NCBI GenBank assembly: GCA_002385605.1
Contig: DGDU01000051.1
Span: 5,353-22,070, forward strand
Direction of reading: 5' to 3'
Source of the DNA: Christensenella sp. UBA3944
GTDB taxonomy: Bacteria > Bacillota > Clostridia > Christensenellales > DTU072
DNA length: 16,718 nucleotides
Position numbers and translations under genes: made by a program. The notes beneath the pieces were generated by a model that saw only the letters and a list, made by a program, of their open reading frames with translations, made no database searches and was not told where the DNA came from. Of this stretch, positions 1 to 6,591 are shown piece by piece (within the stretch, counting starts at the first letter, position 1; each line of letters starts with the position of its first letter).

Positions 1-6
1 AAACAA

Positions 7-34
7 AAACGGCGCTCTCGCGAGCGCCTTTTAT
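7..34. terminator. Bidirectional intrinsic terminator
   Basis: A perfect 7-bp stem, GGCGCTC (11-17) with GAGCGCC (22-28), closes a TCGC loop. It has a T run on the plus side (29-32) and an A-rich run on the left (1-9) that becomes a T-rich tail on the minus strand. It lies 14 bases past the stop codon of the minus-strand UDP-glucose dehydrogenase remnant, so it was probably that gene's native terminator. Confidence 0.85.
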
Positions 35-42
35 ATTGTCTA

Positions 43-640
43 TTAATCTCGATAAAAAATATCTCTGGTATATACCTTGTGCTTTACATCATCTAACTCG
101 TAGCAATAGCGGTTGGCGATAATTACATCGCATTGGGCTTTGAATACTTCCAAATCGTTTAGGACATCATGCCCGAAAAACGAGCATTCCTCAATAGAAG
201 GCTCATAGATTATAAGTTTTGCGCCCTCGGCCTTAAGCCTTACGGGGGTCGAGGCAAATTGATATCCTCTTTGAATTTTGCGGCAAATTCTCTTTGCCAA
301 ATATTCAAGATATGTTTTGGGAATCTTCGATTTGGAATAATCATAATTGATATCCAATCTTTTCTCGAAGGCTTCATAGTTATACTTTTTGAAAATATAC
401 GCGTTTATGCCCTTTCGTATTGTCTTAATTTTAAGCCATTTTAGCTTATCTCTGCTGAAAAACAGCTTCCAGCAATCTTTTCTGTATTCATTCAATTTCT
501 TTCTATATGCTTTTTTGTTCGCGTATTCCTTAGTGTATGTTAGCGTATTTCTTACCATATAGAAATACATTTTTACTCTGTTGGGATTAGTTTCGGAATA
601 TATGCTTAACGCAGCAGCACCTTCTCTCATATGAATTACC
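43..640 (-). pseudogene. Chimeric remnant: GT2 glycosyltransferase 3' end joined to UDP-glucose dehydrogenase C-terminus
   Basis: The open frame has an ATG at 630, but homology appears to begin earlier, near 640, with no start or ribosome site, so it is a broken gene rather than a 195-residue protein. Residues 1 to about 85 look like the end of a family 2 glycosyltransferase: a histidine just before the ATG, then an ETNPNR...YFYMVRN segment and a basic KIKTIRKGI tail. Residues from about 130 to 195 match the end of UDP-glucose 6-dehydrogenase (Ugd), with LIIYEP, FFGHDVLNDL, CDVIIANRY and DDVKHKVYTRDIF. The Ugd dinucleotide-binding and catalytic domains are absent, so no enzyme activity is expected. 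Residues 86-129 match nothing I recognise. The region is rich in Lys, Tyr and Ile and visibly more AT-rich than the rest of the window, which suggests transfer, decay, or a contig chimera. The Ugd call is strong; the GT2 call is moderate. Confidence 0.7.
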
Positions 641-1036
641 TTCTTGGAACTGTTCCAATTCGTAGTAGATACTTATGGAGATCAATATAATATTCTTTAT
701 AAGGGACATCCCGCATGGCCTCTTTCCAGATTCGATGACGGCGATGACAGAAAAACTTTCTTTGCAAGCAACAACATACTGATTCTGCCCAACGCCACGC
801 CCGCAGAGACATTTATGTACTTGTATGAAAATGTTTATATCGGCGGTTATTTCAGCACCACATTTACAAGCGCCATGATAGGCCAAACGATATTCTTCTT
901 CGGAAGCGAATCCGCTATTAAGGGTCAAGCCAGCATAGCGCATATGTTTAATCCCGAGGATCCCGATTATATGGGGGTATTTGAGAACGCCGTATTTATT
1001 GATATAAATTACATTGAGGCTCATTCTCAGGAATAA
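635..1036 (+). pseudogene. 3' fragment of an unrecognised, possibly sialyltransferase-like gene
   Basis: The plus-strand frame is open from just after an in-frame TGA (632-634) to a stop at 1034-1036, about 133 codons. There is no credible start: the first candidate is a TTG at 644 with no ribosome site, and the sequence begins mid-domain (LFQFVVDTYGDQYNILYKGHP). The pattern of a Lys-Gly-His-Pro segment, then an ILPNATPAETFMYLYENV segment, then GGYFSTTF, is reminiscent of GT52 and polysialyltransferase-type surface-glycan enzymes. These have an HP motif and a serine/threonine motif in the same order. I cannot confirm that family by eye. The gene has its own terminator (1062-1095), so the 3' end looks native and only the 5' half is missing. 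It begins exactly where the opposite-strand GT2 remnant ends. Confidence 0.45.
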
Positions 1037-1061
1037 TATTCAAATATCAATAAACCTTATA

Positions 1062-1095
1062 AGGGCTGGCTCATTTAGGGCCAGCTCTTCTTTTT
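1062..1095 (+). terminator. Intrinsic terminator after the 635-1036 fragment
   Basis: AGGGCTGGC (1062-1070) pairs with GCCAGCTCT (1080-1088), giving a 9-bp stem with one G-U pair and a 9-base loop. A T-rich tail (1089-1095) follows. It lies 25 bases past the stop of the plus-strand fragment. Confidence 0.8.
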
Positions 1096-1144
1096 CATCT
1101 AAAATCGCCCTTTCCCTCCTAAAATCCCGTTTTTCTTGTCAAAT

Positions 1145-1174
1145 TTGCTTGGGGTTGACAGGGTATGGTAAAAT
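1145..1174 (+). promoter_or_regulatory. Candidate promoter of the KamA-like gene
   Basis: TAAAAT at 1169-1174 is preceded by TG at 1166-1167, an extended -10 arrangement. TTGCTT at 1145-1150 lies 18 bases upstream as a weak -35. A perfect TTGACA at 1155-1160 is also present, but it sits only 8 bases from TAAAAT and 13 from a TAATTG at 1174-1179, so its spacing is wrong. The promoter is likely here, but the exact elements are uncertain. Confidence 0.5.
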
Positions 1175-1201
1175 AATTGTACCCAAAAGAAGGAGGTAAT
1201 G

Positions 1202-2323
1202 ATGTCCGTTAGTTGGAAAAAAGAGCTATTGCAAAACATAACAACCGCAGAGGAGCTTGCCGAAAGGGGGCTTATCGACCAAAAGGATAAAGAGGCCCTC
1301 GCCAAAGTGATACAGCGCTTCCCGATGTCCATAACGCCATACTACCTTAGCCTTATAAAGAAATTCGATTACACCGACCCCATTTACAAAATGTGCGTGG
1401 CGTCACTTAACGAAAAGGACTCGGACGGAAGGTTGGATACAAGCGGAGAGAGGCACAACACCGTAGCCGACGGAATCCAGCATAAATACGATAACACCGT
1501 TTTGTTGCTTTCCACCAATGTGTGCGCAATGTACTGCCGACATTGCTTCCGAAAGCGCATGGTAGGAAACTCCGAAAAGGAAGTACTTAGTTTTTTGGAC
1601 ATCGCCATCGAGTACATTATAAACCACCCCGAGGCCGACAATGTGCTTATAACGGGCGGCGACGCCCTTATGAACAGCAACAGGGTGATAGAAAAATACC
1701 TGCGGCTTCTTTGCGACATACCTCATGTTAAGTTTATCCGTTTGGGCACAAGAACGCCGGTTGTGCTACCGAGCAGGATACTTTCGGACCCCGAACTTGT
1801 GAGAATACTTTCGAGGTACGCAAAGCGCAAGGCAATATACATCGTCACGCAATTCAACCATCCCGCCGAGCTAACCCCGCAGTCGCTGGCGGCTTGCCTG
1901 ACCTTCCGAAAGATAGGCGTCCCCGTGCTTAACCAGACTGTGCTTCTCACCGGCATAAACGACAGCAGCGCAACGCTTATCGAGCTGTTCAACAGCCTTG
2001 TGGCAAGCGGCATAACCCCCTACTATCTGTTCCAATGCCGTCCCGTAAAGGGCGTAAAGGAATATTTCTCGGTGCCCCTGCTTAAGGCCGTGCAGATTGT
2101 GGACGACACCCGCGCCGGGCTTAGCGGGCCGGCAAAGCGCTTCAGGTTCTCGATGAGCCATATAACGGGCAAGATAGAGATAATAGGCAAAACCAAAGAC
2201 AACCTGCTTCTGCTTAAGCAGCACCAGGCCAAAAACAACGACGACCTTAACAACCTGTTCACCGTCGCCGTTGGCGAGGACGATACCTGGCTGCCAGATA
2301 AATTCGATTATAAACTGCTGTGA
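1202..2323 (+). CDS. KamA-family radical SAM aminomutase, substrate probably not lysine
   Basis: This resembles lysine 2,3-aminomutase (KamA/AblA) and EpmB, which use a [4Fe-4S] cluster, S-adenosylmethionine and PLP to shift an amino group from C2 to C3. The cluster motif CxxxCxxC is at Cys108, Cys112 and Cys115 (CAMYCRHCFRKR), followed by TGGDAL near 152. By ungapped comparison with the clostridial enzyme, Lys324 (ITGK) takes the place of the PLP lysine, but the usual PGGGG stretch before it is absent. The two aspartates that hold the lysine side-chain ammonium (Asp293 and Asp330, 37 residues apart in the clostridial enzyme) align with Arg280 and Ser317, with the same 37-residue spacing. A different substrate is therefore likely. 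At 373 residues it lacks the longer C-terminus of the 416-residue lysine enzyme. AGGAGG (1191-1196) lies 5 bases from the ATG at 1202 and only 2 from an ATG at 1199, so 1202 is preferred. No ablB or elongation factor P gene is adjacent. Confidence 0.9.
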   Translation: MSVSWKKELLQNITTAEELAERGLIDQKDKEALAKVIQRFPMSITPYYLSLIKKFDYTDPIYKMCVASLNEKDSDGRLDTSGERHNTVADGIQHKYDNTVLLLSTNVCAMYCRHCFRKRMVGNSEKEVLSFLDIAIEYIINHPEADNVLITGGDALMNSNRVIEKYLRLLCDIPHVKFIRLGTRTPVVLPSRILSDPELVRILSRYAKRKAIYIVTQFNHPAELTPQSLAACLTFRKIGVPVLNQTVLLTGINDSSATLIELFNSLVASGITPYYLFQCRPVKGVKEYFSVPLLKAVQIVDDTRAGLSGPAKRFRFSMSHITGKIEIIGKTKDNLLLLKQHQAKNNDDLNNLFTVAVGEDDTWLPDKFDYKLL

Positions 2324-2357
2324 CAAAATTACATATAATTGTGTAAAGGAGGGAATT

Positions 2358-2546
2358 ATGGCAATCTCGTCGGCAAACCAAAAAGGCAAGCAAGTATATG
2401 TCTATGACGAAAAGGGCGCGAGGGTGGGCACGCACTCGGGCACCTTGCAGGGCTGCACGGGCGGGACGGTAACCGTCCAGAAAGGCGACCACATTTACAC
2501 CTATAATGACAAAGGGCAGATAATTTCGGTAAGAAACGTAAAATAA
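2358..2546 (+). CDS. Small 62-residue protein of unknown function
   Basis: I recognise no named function. The start is the ATG at 2358, supported by AAGGAGGG (2347-2354); the frame is open further upstream into the KamA gene, but without a ribosome site. The protein has two related halves: VYVYDEKGARVG near residues 13-24 and IYTYNDKGQIIS near 47-58. Around a T-G-T-V-T-V centre, this suggests a short beta-rich repeat. It has no signal peptide and no membrane segment. Similar short 'YDEKG' proteins are, to my recollection, common as hypothetical genes in gut Firmicutes and their phages. A TATAAT at 2334-2339 lacks a properly spaced -35, so the gene is most likely co-transcribed with the KamA gene 34 bases upstream and ended by the terminator at 2549. 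Confidence 0.75.
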   Translation: MAISSANQKGKQVYVYDEKGARVGTHSGTLQGCTGGTVTVQKGDHIYTYNDKGQIISVRNVK

Positions 2547-2548
2547 AC

Positions 2549-2573
2549 AAAGGCGGGCTTTGGCCCGCCTTTT
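2549..2573. terminator. Strong bidirectional intrinsic terminator
   Basis: GGCGGGC (2552-2558) and GCCCGCC (2563-2569) form a perfect stem around a TTTG loop. It is extended by AAA (2549-2551) pairing with TTT (2570-2572). The flanking A and T runs give a U tract on both strands, so it ends the plus-strand KamA unit and also the minus-strand oxidoreductase that stops at 2592. Confidence 0.9.
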
Positions 2574-2591
2574 GCTTAAATCGGTTTGAAA

Positions 2592-3893
2592 TTATACATC
2601 TGTGTCTTTCATCGCGGGGTTGTCAAGGAGATGCCCCTCTTCGTCGAAGCGGGAGCCGTGGCAGGCACAATCCCAGCTGCGCTCGGCTTCGTTCCATTTG
2701 AGGGCGCAACCCAGGTGCGAGCACCTTCTGGGCGTGGGATTTATCAGGTTTATAACCGTTTCGCCCAGGTTGCACAGCGTTTTGCCGCTTATCGAGCAGC
2801 GCAGAGAATCAAACGCCTCGGCGAATTCGCTTTCTTTACCGGTGATCAATTCGCTTAATATTCTCGCCGATACCATCGCTCCCGTCATCCCCCAGCCGTT
2901 GAAACCCGTAGCAACATACACATCGGGCAGCATATTGGAGTACCTGCCTATATAAGGCACACTGTCGTGGGTTATGCAGTCCTGCGTTGCCCAGCGCAGC
3001 TTTATCTGAGCCGAAGGGTAGTGCGTTCTGGCGAAGTTCTCGACCTCGCCGAAAGAGCCGCCCTTCTTGCCCGTCCTGTGGTCGCCGCCGCCAATAAGGA
3101 AATACTTGCCGTAGTTTCTAAAGTACATCCCCATATCAGCCTGATCGGCAAAAATGCCGTTTAGGTCGGGGCCGTTTTCCAGCGCTGCGACATAGGAGCG
3201 CTGCTGGTGCATCTTTACGAAATAAAAGCCGCTTGTGTTTATAAACGGGAAGTGCGTGGCGACTATTATCTTGTCGGCGGTTATGCTGCCGCGGTCGGTG
3301 TGCGCCACATTCTTTTCGACCTTTCTTACGAATGTGTTTTCTGCGATGTCCAACTCGTCGGCAAGCGCCGATATAAGCTTTAAGGGATTAAACTGGCCCT
3401 GCTTGCGAAGCCTGTACGCCGCCTTTATGTCCAAAGGAAGGGGCAGCTTGCCCGTAAGCTCGCCCTTGACGCCAAACCTGTCCAGCGCCGCAAGCTCGTC
3501 CTCTATCGTGCGGGTGTCCTCGAGGGAGTAAACATAGGAATCCTTGTCCTCGAAGTCGAAATCGTAGTCTTTGGCGAGATGGCGGTATTTTTCCACCGCC
3601 CAGAGGTTGGCCTCCAGAATCTTCTTAGCCCTCTCCTCTCCGCTTTTCTTTAGCGCATCGCTGTAAATAAGCCCCTGTTGCGCAGTCGCCTGCGCCGTTG
3701 TAAAGGCGGTAACGCCCATGCCTATCCTGCCGCCCTCGGCGACAAGGCAGTCGACGCCCGATTTCTTAAGAAAATACGCGCAAAGTATGCCCGCTATCCC
3801 TCCGCCTATTACAAGGACGCTTACCCTTTTGTCGCCGTCAAGCGGCGGGCGCTCTTTTATGCTGCAAGACTCCGTCCAGACACTTTTGTACAT
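2592..3893 (-). CDS. FAD-dependent oxidoreductase with C-terminal Rieske [2Fe-2S] domain
   Basis: The N-terminal half is a DAO-type (D-amino-acid/glycine oxidase-like) flavoprotein. It has the FAD-binding Rossmann motif VLVIGGGIAGILCAYFL at 27-43, an AEGGRIGMG segment near 52-60, and a C-terminal FAD-contact region with VATGFNGWGMT near 327-337. A Rieske domain follows. Cys391 and His393 (CSH) and Cys409 and His412 (CACH) would bind the cluster; Cys396 and Cys411 match the structural disulfide of the bc1-type Rieske fold. Homologues such as Bacillus YhfW have about 500 residues. This one has 433, with a short linker (about 366-390) and only about 20 residues after His412. Its substrate and electron acceptor are unknown. 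AGGTGAT just upstream of the ATG at 3893 supports the start. It lies downstream of two coat-protein genes on the same strand and may share their transcript. Confidence 0.9.
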   Translation of the reverse strand: MYKSVWTESCSIKERPPLDGDKRVSVLVIGGGIAGILCAYFLKKSGVDCLVAEGGRIGMGVTAFTTAQATAQQGLIYSDALKKSGEERAKKILEANLWAVEKYRHLAKDYDFDFEDKDSYVYSLEDTRTIEDELAALDRFGVKGELTGKLPLPLDIKAAYRLRKQGQFNPLKLISALADELDIAENTFVRKVEKNVAHTDRGSITADKIIVATHFPFINTSGFYFVKMHQQRSYVAALENGPDLNGIFADQADMGMYFRNYGKYFLIGGGDHRTGKKGGSFGEVENFARTHYPSAQIKLRWATQDCITHDSVPYIGRYSNMLPDVYVATGFNGWGMTGAMVSARILSELITGKESEFAEAFDSLRCSISGKTLCNLGETVINLINPTPRRCSHLGCALKWNEAERSWDCACHGSRFDEEGHLLDNPAMKDTDV

Positions 3894-3913
3894 ATCACCT
3901 CTGACTATGTATC

Positions 3914-3935
3914 GGGCCGCAGAAACGGGCGGCCC
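3914..3935 (-). other. Hairpin between the coat gene and the oxidoreductase gene
   Basis: GGGCCGC (3914-3920) pairs with GCGGCCC (3929-3935), a perfect 7-bp stem with an 8-base loop. On the minus strand no T run follows, so it is not a convincing intrinsic terminator. It could partly attenuate transcription or protect the 3' end of the coat-protein message before the oxidoreductase ribosome site at about 3896-3900. Confidence 0.45.
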
Positions 3936-3942
3936 TCGAAAG

Positions 3943-4197
3943 TTATAAAGATGCGAACTTGTTGATTGCTTCGGTTAGCTGCTGGGGCTGGGCGTAATCT
4001 ACGGGATAGAGGTTGCGGGCTTGCATATATTGGAAGCACTTGAACTGGTTTTCCGCAACTTCGTTATGGATGGGCATTATTACCGACCTCATTTTGGGGC
4101 AGCTGCTCTCTATTATGGCGTTCATATAAAGCTTGGCGAGCTCCTTTTGCCCGGCCAGTACATCGGTTATTATTTGCTGGTCGTTGAACTGTTTCAT
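3943..4197 (-). CDS. CotF-like spore coat protein
   Basis: This 84-residue protein resembles the coat F family: small, helical, ferritin-like proteins of the Bacillus and Clostridium spore coat. Telltale segments are DVLAGQKELAKLYMNAIIESSCP near 13-35 (GQK...L...Y...I.ESSCP), a central I-H-N-E-V-A-E-N-Q-F motif, and the tail QARNLYPV, matching the family's usual A-R-G-x-Y-P ending. The family is normally one four-helix domain; this is about its minimal size. AGGAGGAT five bases upstream supports the ATG at 4197. The gene follows another small coat-like gene by 12 bases, so the two form an operon. Expression late in sporulation is inferred from the family, not from a visible promoter. Confidence 0.8.
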   Translation of the reverse strand: MKQFNDQQIITDVLAGQKELAKLYMNAIIESSCPKMRSVIMPIHNEVAENQFKCFQYMQARNLYPVDYAQPQQLTEAINKFASL

Positions 4198-4209
4198 ATT
4201 ATCCTCCTG

Positions 4210-4419
4210 TTATTGCTGATGCGATTTGAGATAGTTGTAAACCGCGCCGTAATGCGCCTGTGCCGACTGCTTGAGATCGGTAAGCAGGGCTATAAGTTCC
4301 TTATCCTTGGCCTGCTCGATGTAGGCTTCCAGCTTTTCGTAGCAGAGCTTTTCGGCGCCGAGAATATCGTTCAGGCTCAAAAGATTCTTGACGGCTATTT
4401 GCTGTTTTTGGTTTGCCAT
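4210..4419 (-). CDS. Second small coat/ferritin-like protein, CotF-related
   Basis: The frame is open to 4467, but GGAGG (4425-4429) points to the ATG at 4419, giving a 69-residue protein beginning MANQKQQ. It is almost wholly helical, with two predicted helices: NLLSLNDILGAEKLCYEKL and a second ending QAHYGAVYNYLKSHQ. The pattern of E-K-x-x-Y-E-K and a later Q-x-H-Y is typical of the first half of CotF or ferritin-like coat proteins. Its adjacency to the clearer CotF homologue suggests a partner or split form in which the two short proteins pair. It is weaker by sequence than its neighbour, so the call rests partly on context. Confidence 0.65.
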   Translation of the reverse strand: MANQKQQIAVKNLLSLNDILGAEKLCYEKLEAYIEQAKDKELIALLTDLKQSAQAHYGAVYNYLKSHQQ

Positions 4420-4440
4420 TTTTACCTCCGATTGTTTTTG

Positions 4441-4467
4441 ATAATAATATTTTTGGTAAGGCGTCAA
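4441..4467 (-). promoter_or_regulatory. Weak candidate promoter of the coat-protein pair
   Basis: Reading the minus strand, TTGACG (4467-4462) is followed after 15 bases by TATTAT (4446-4441), about 22 bases before the ATG at 4419. The spacing is short and the match is only partial. No clear sigma-E or sigma-K promoter was seen on this strand. Confidence 0.3.
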
Positions 4468-4523
4468 AAATTATACGGCGCAAAAACGGGCATAATATAT
4501 TTGAGTCAAAAAAAGAGGAAACC

Positions 4524-6497
4524 GTGCATAACCCTACCCCTAACAGGCTGATAACCGAAAAGTCCCCCTATCTGCTGCAACACGCTCATAACCCCGTCTT
4601 CTGGTACCCCTGGTGCGACGAGGCGTTCGAGCTCGCCATGGCCGAGGACAAGCCCGTTTTCTTGTCGGTTGGCTACAGCGCCTGCCATTGGTGCCATGTG
4701 ATGGCTAAGGAGTCCTTCGAGGACGAGGAGGTTGCCAAAATCTTAAACCGCTCTTTTGTCGCCATTAAAGTGGACAGGGAGGAGCGCCCCGACATAGACA
4801 GCATTTATATGGAAGCCTGCCGTATTATGACGGGCGGGGGCGGGTGGCCGCTTTCGGTGTTCCTCACCCCCGACCAGAAGCCCTTCTATGCCGGCACATA
4901 CTACCCAAAGCGCTCGGCAAGCGGGCGCCCGGGCTTTATCGAGCTCCTCGAGGTAATCGAAAGGGAGTGGAGATTCAACCGCAAGGCAATCCTGAAAAAC
5001 GCCGATATCCTGCTTAAAGAACTGCGAAAAGAGGAGAAGGGAAGCCCGCTCTACCCATTTACCGATGTAATAAACACACACCTTACCTACCTCAGGCACA
5101 CCTTCGACCCCGATTACGGCGGGTTCGGCGGGGCACCGAAGTTCCCCATGCCCTCCAGCCTTTTGTTTTTGGCAGAGCTGTGCAAAAAGAAAAAGGACGC
5201 CAAATCGGCAAATATGCTGTTCACATCCTTGGACTCCATGTACAGGGGCGGCATAAACGACCATATCGGCGGCGGCTTCGCGAGGTATTCCACCGACAGG
5301 ATATGGCTGGTGCCCCACTTCGAGAAAATGCTTTACGATAACGCGCAACTCATTAAGGTTTACGCCGAGGCGTACGGCATTAGCGGAAAAAGCATCTATT
5401 TTGACGCCGTTTCGGACACGATAAACTACCTTAAATCCGAAATGAGAGGGGCTGAGGGCGGATTTTATTCGGCGCAGGACGCCGACAGCGAGGGCGCCGA
5501 GGGGCTTTATTATCTGTTTACGCCGCAGGAAATCACAAGCGTGTTGGGGGAGGCCGAGGGCAGGCGGTTCTGCGAGGCGTACGGCATAACCGCCGAAGGA
5601 AACTTCGAAGGCAAAAACATTCCGAACTTAATAGGAAAAGAAAGTATAATGCCCTCGGATTTTAAGGGCGCGAAAGAAAAGCTGTACAGTTTCCGCAGGG
5701 GGCGTATGAGCATAAAAACAGACGATAAATATCTTTCTTTCTGGAACTGCCTGCTCGCCGAAAGCCTTGCCGCCGCCTACAAGATTACCAAAAACGCAGG
5801 GCACCTTGCGCTCGCAAAGGGCGCTTTGGGCTTCGTGAAAAAGCACCTGACGGACGGCAAATTGGTATATACCTCATATAAAGACGGCGTAAGGGGAAAG
5901 GTCAGCGTTCTGGATGACATCGCGTCCTATATCTCGGCTTGCCTTGCTTTGTACGGCGTAACCTTCGACGAGGGATACCTTAAGGAAGCCAAAGACTACT
6001 GCGGCAACGCTATAAAAGAATTCTGGGACGGAGAAAAGGGAGGGTTCTTCCTTACCCCGGTCAGCGGCGAAAAACTTATCACACGCCGCAAGGAGGTTTA
6101 CGACGGGGTCACGCCTTCGGGCAACTCCTTGATGTACTGCAATATACTTTATCTTCTGCAAGCGGGCGCATTCGACAGCGGGCTGTATGAGATAAAAGAT
6201 AAACTCGGGAAATTTATGGAGAAATCGGGAAGCGCCGCCGCGCAAGGCTACTTCGCCTACGCGAAGCTAAAAGAGGAGCATTTCACAAAGCTTGTCTGCG
6301 TACTGCCGGGCGACACCGACAGGCAGAGTTTTATCGATGACCACAAAGAGGCGCTGCTGAAATACGATTTCGTGGCAATCGAGCGCCCCTCGGAAACTTA
6401 CAGCCTTTCGGGCGGGCTCGCCACCTTTTATGTGTGCGAAAACGGGGTATGCAAAGATCCGACCAATATTTTGCCGATAATAGATGCAACCCAATGA
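4524..6497 (+). CDS. DUF255 thioredoxin-fold protein, YyaL/SSP411 type
   Basis: This 657-residue protein belongs to the broadly conserved YyaL/SPATA20 family of cytosolic proteins. They join an N-terminal thioredoxin-like domain (DUF255) to a six-hairpin alpha/alpha-toroid like those of N-acylglucosamine 2-epimerases and glycoside hydrolases. The biochemical role is unsettled. Diagnostic segments are NRLITEKSPYLLQHAHNPV near 7-25, the redox-type motif CHWC at 54-57 inside SVGYSACHWCHVM, VDREERPDID near 77-86, GGGGWPLSVFLTP near 98-110 and, later, GGFGGAPKFP and HFEKMLYDNAQL. The length is normal for the family. The frame is open upstream to 4413, but AGAGGA (4514-4519) and the family's N-terminus both place the start at the GTG at 4524. 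It diverges from the coat genes. No terminator is visible after it. Confidence 0.93.
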   Translation: MHNPTPNRLITEKSPYLLQHAHNPVFWYPWCDEAFELAMAEDKPVFLSVGYSACHWCHVMAKESFEDEEVAKILNRSFVAIKVDREERPDIDSIYMEACRIMTGGGGWPLSVFLTPDQKPFYAGTYYPKRSASGRPGFIELLEVIEREWRFNRKAILKNADILLKELRKEEKGSPLYPFTDVINTHLTYLRHTFDPDYGGFGGAPKFPMPSSLLFLAELCKKKKDAKSANMLFTSLDSMYRGGINDHIGGGFARYSTDRIWLVPHFEKMLYDNAQLIKVYAEAYGISGKSIYFDAVSDTINYLKSEMRGAEGGFYSAQDADSEGAEGLYYLFTPQEITSVLGEAEGRRFCEAYGITAEGNFEGKNIPNLIGKESIMPSDFKGAKEKLYSFRRGRMSIKTDDKYLSFWNCLLAESLAAAYKITKNAGHLALAKGALGFVKKHLTDGKLVYTSYKDGVRGKVSVLDDIASYISACLALYGVTFDEGYLKEAKDYCGNAIKEFWDGEKGGFFLTPVSGEKLITRRKEVYDGVTPSGNSLMYCNILYLLQAGAFDSGLYEIKDKLGKFMEKSGSAAAQGYFAYAKLKEEHFTKLVCVLPGDTDRQSFIDDHKEALLKYDFVAIERPSETYSLSGGLATFYVCENGVCKDPTNILPIIDATQ

Positions 6498-6533
6498 CGA
6501 ATCTTTGCCGCCGCTTCTTATATATGCTGCCTG

Positions 6534-6562
6534 TTGAAAACCCTTTCCCTTTATGCTACAAT
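6534..6562 (+). promoter_or_regulatory. Extended -10 promoter of the GlfT2-like gene
   Basis: TTGAAA (6534-6539), 17 bases, then TACAAT (6557-6562) preceded by TGC (6554-6556). The start codon is about 30 bases downstream. It has the same architecture as three other promoters in this locus. Confidence 0.8.
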
Positions 6563-6591
6563 GTAGATACTATTAATATATAGGGTACAGG

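Noticed and set aside
587..1024. Open minus-strand frame of 145 codons opposite the 635-1036 fragment
   Set aside because: The plus frame shows protein-like motifs and ends at a terminator; the minus frame shows none and lacks a ribosome site.
1155..1160. Perfect TTGACA as the -35 of the KamA promoter
   Set aside because: No -10 hexamer lies 16-18 bases downstream; position 1178-1183 reads TGTACC. The extended -10 at 1169 fits better with the weak TTGCTT.
2320..2339. GTGACA plus TATAAT as a promoter for the 62-residue gene
   Set aside because: The hexamers are only 8 bases apart, and the TGA is the KamA stop codon.
1871..2389. Long minus-strand frame (172 codons) inside the KamA gene
   Set aside because: It overlaps the conserved radical SAM domain and has no ribosome site or recognisable motif; it is a shadow frame.
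4743..5348. 201-codon minus-strand frame inside the DUF255 gene
   Set aside because: It is a codon-bias shadow of a well-conserved protein, with no ribosome site or motif.
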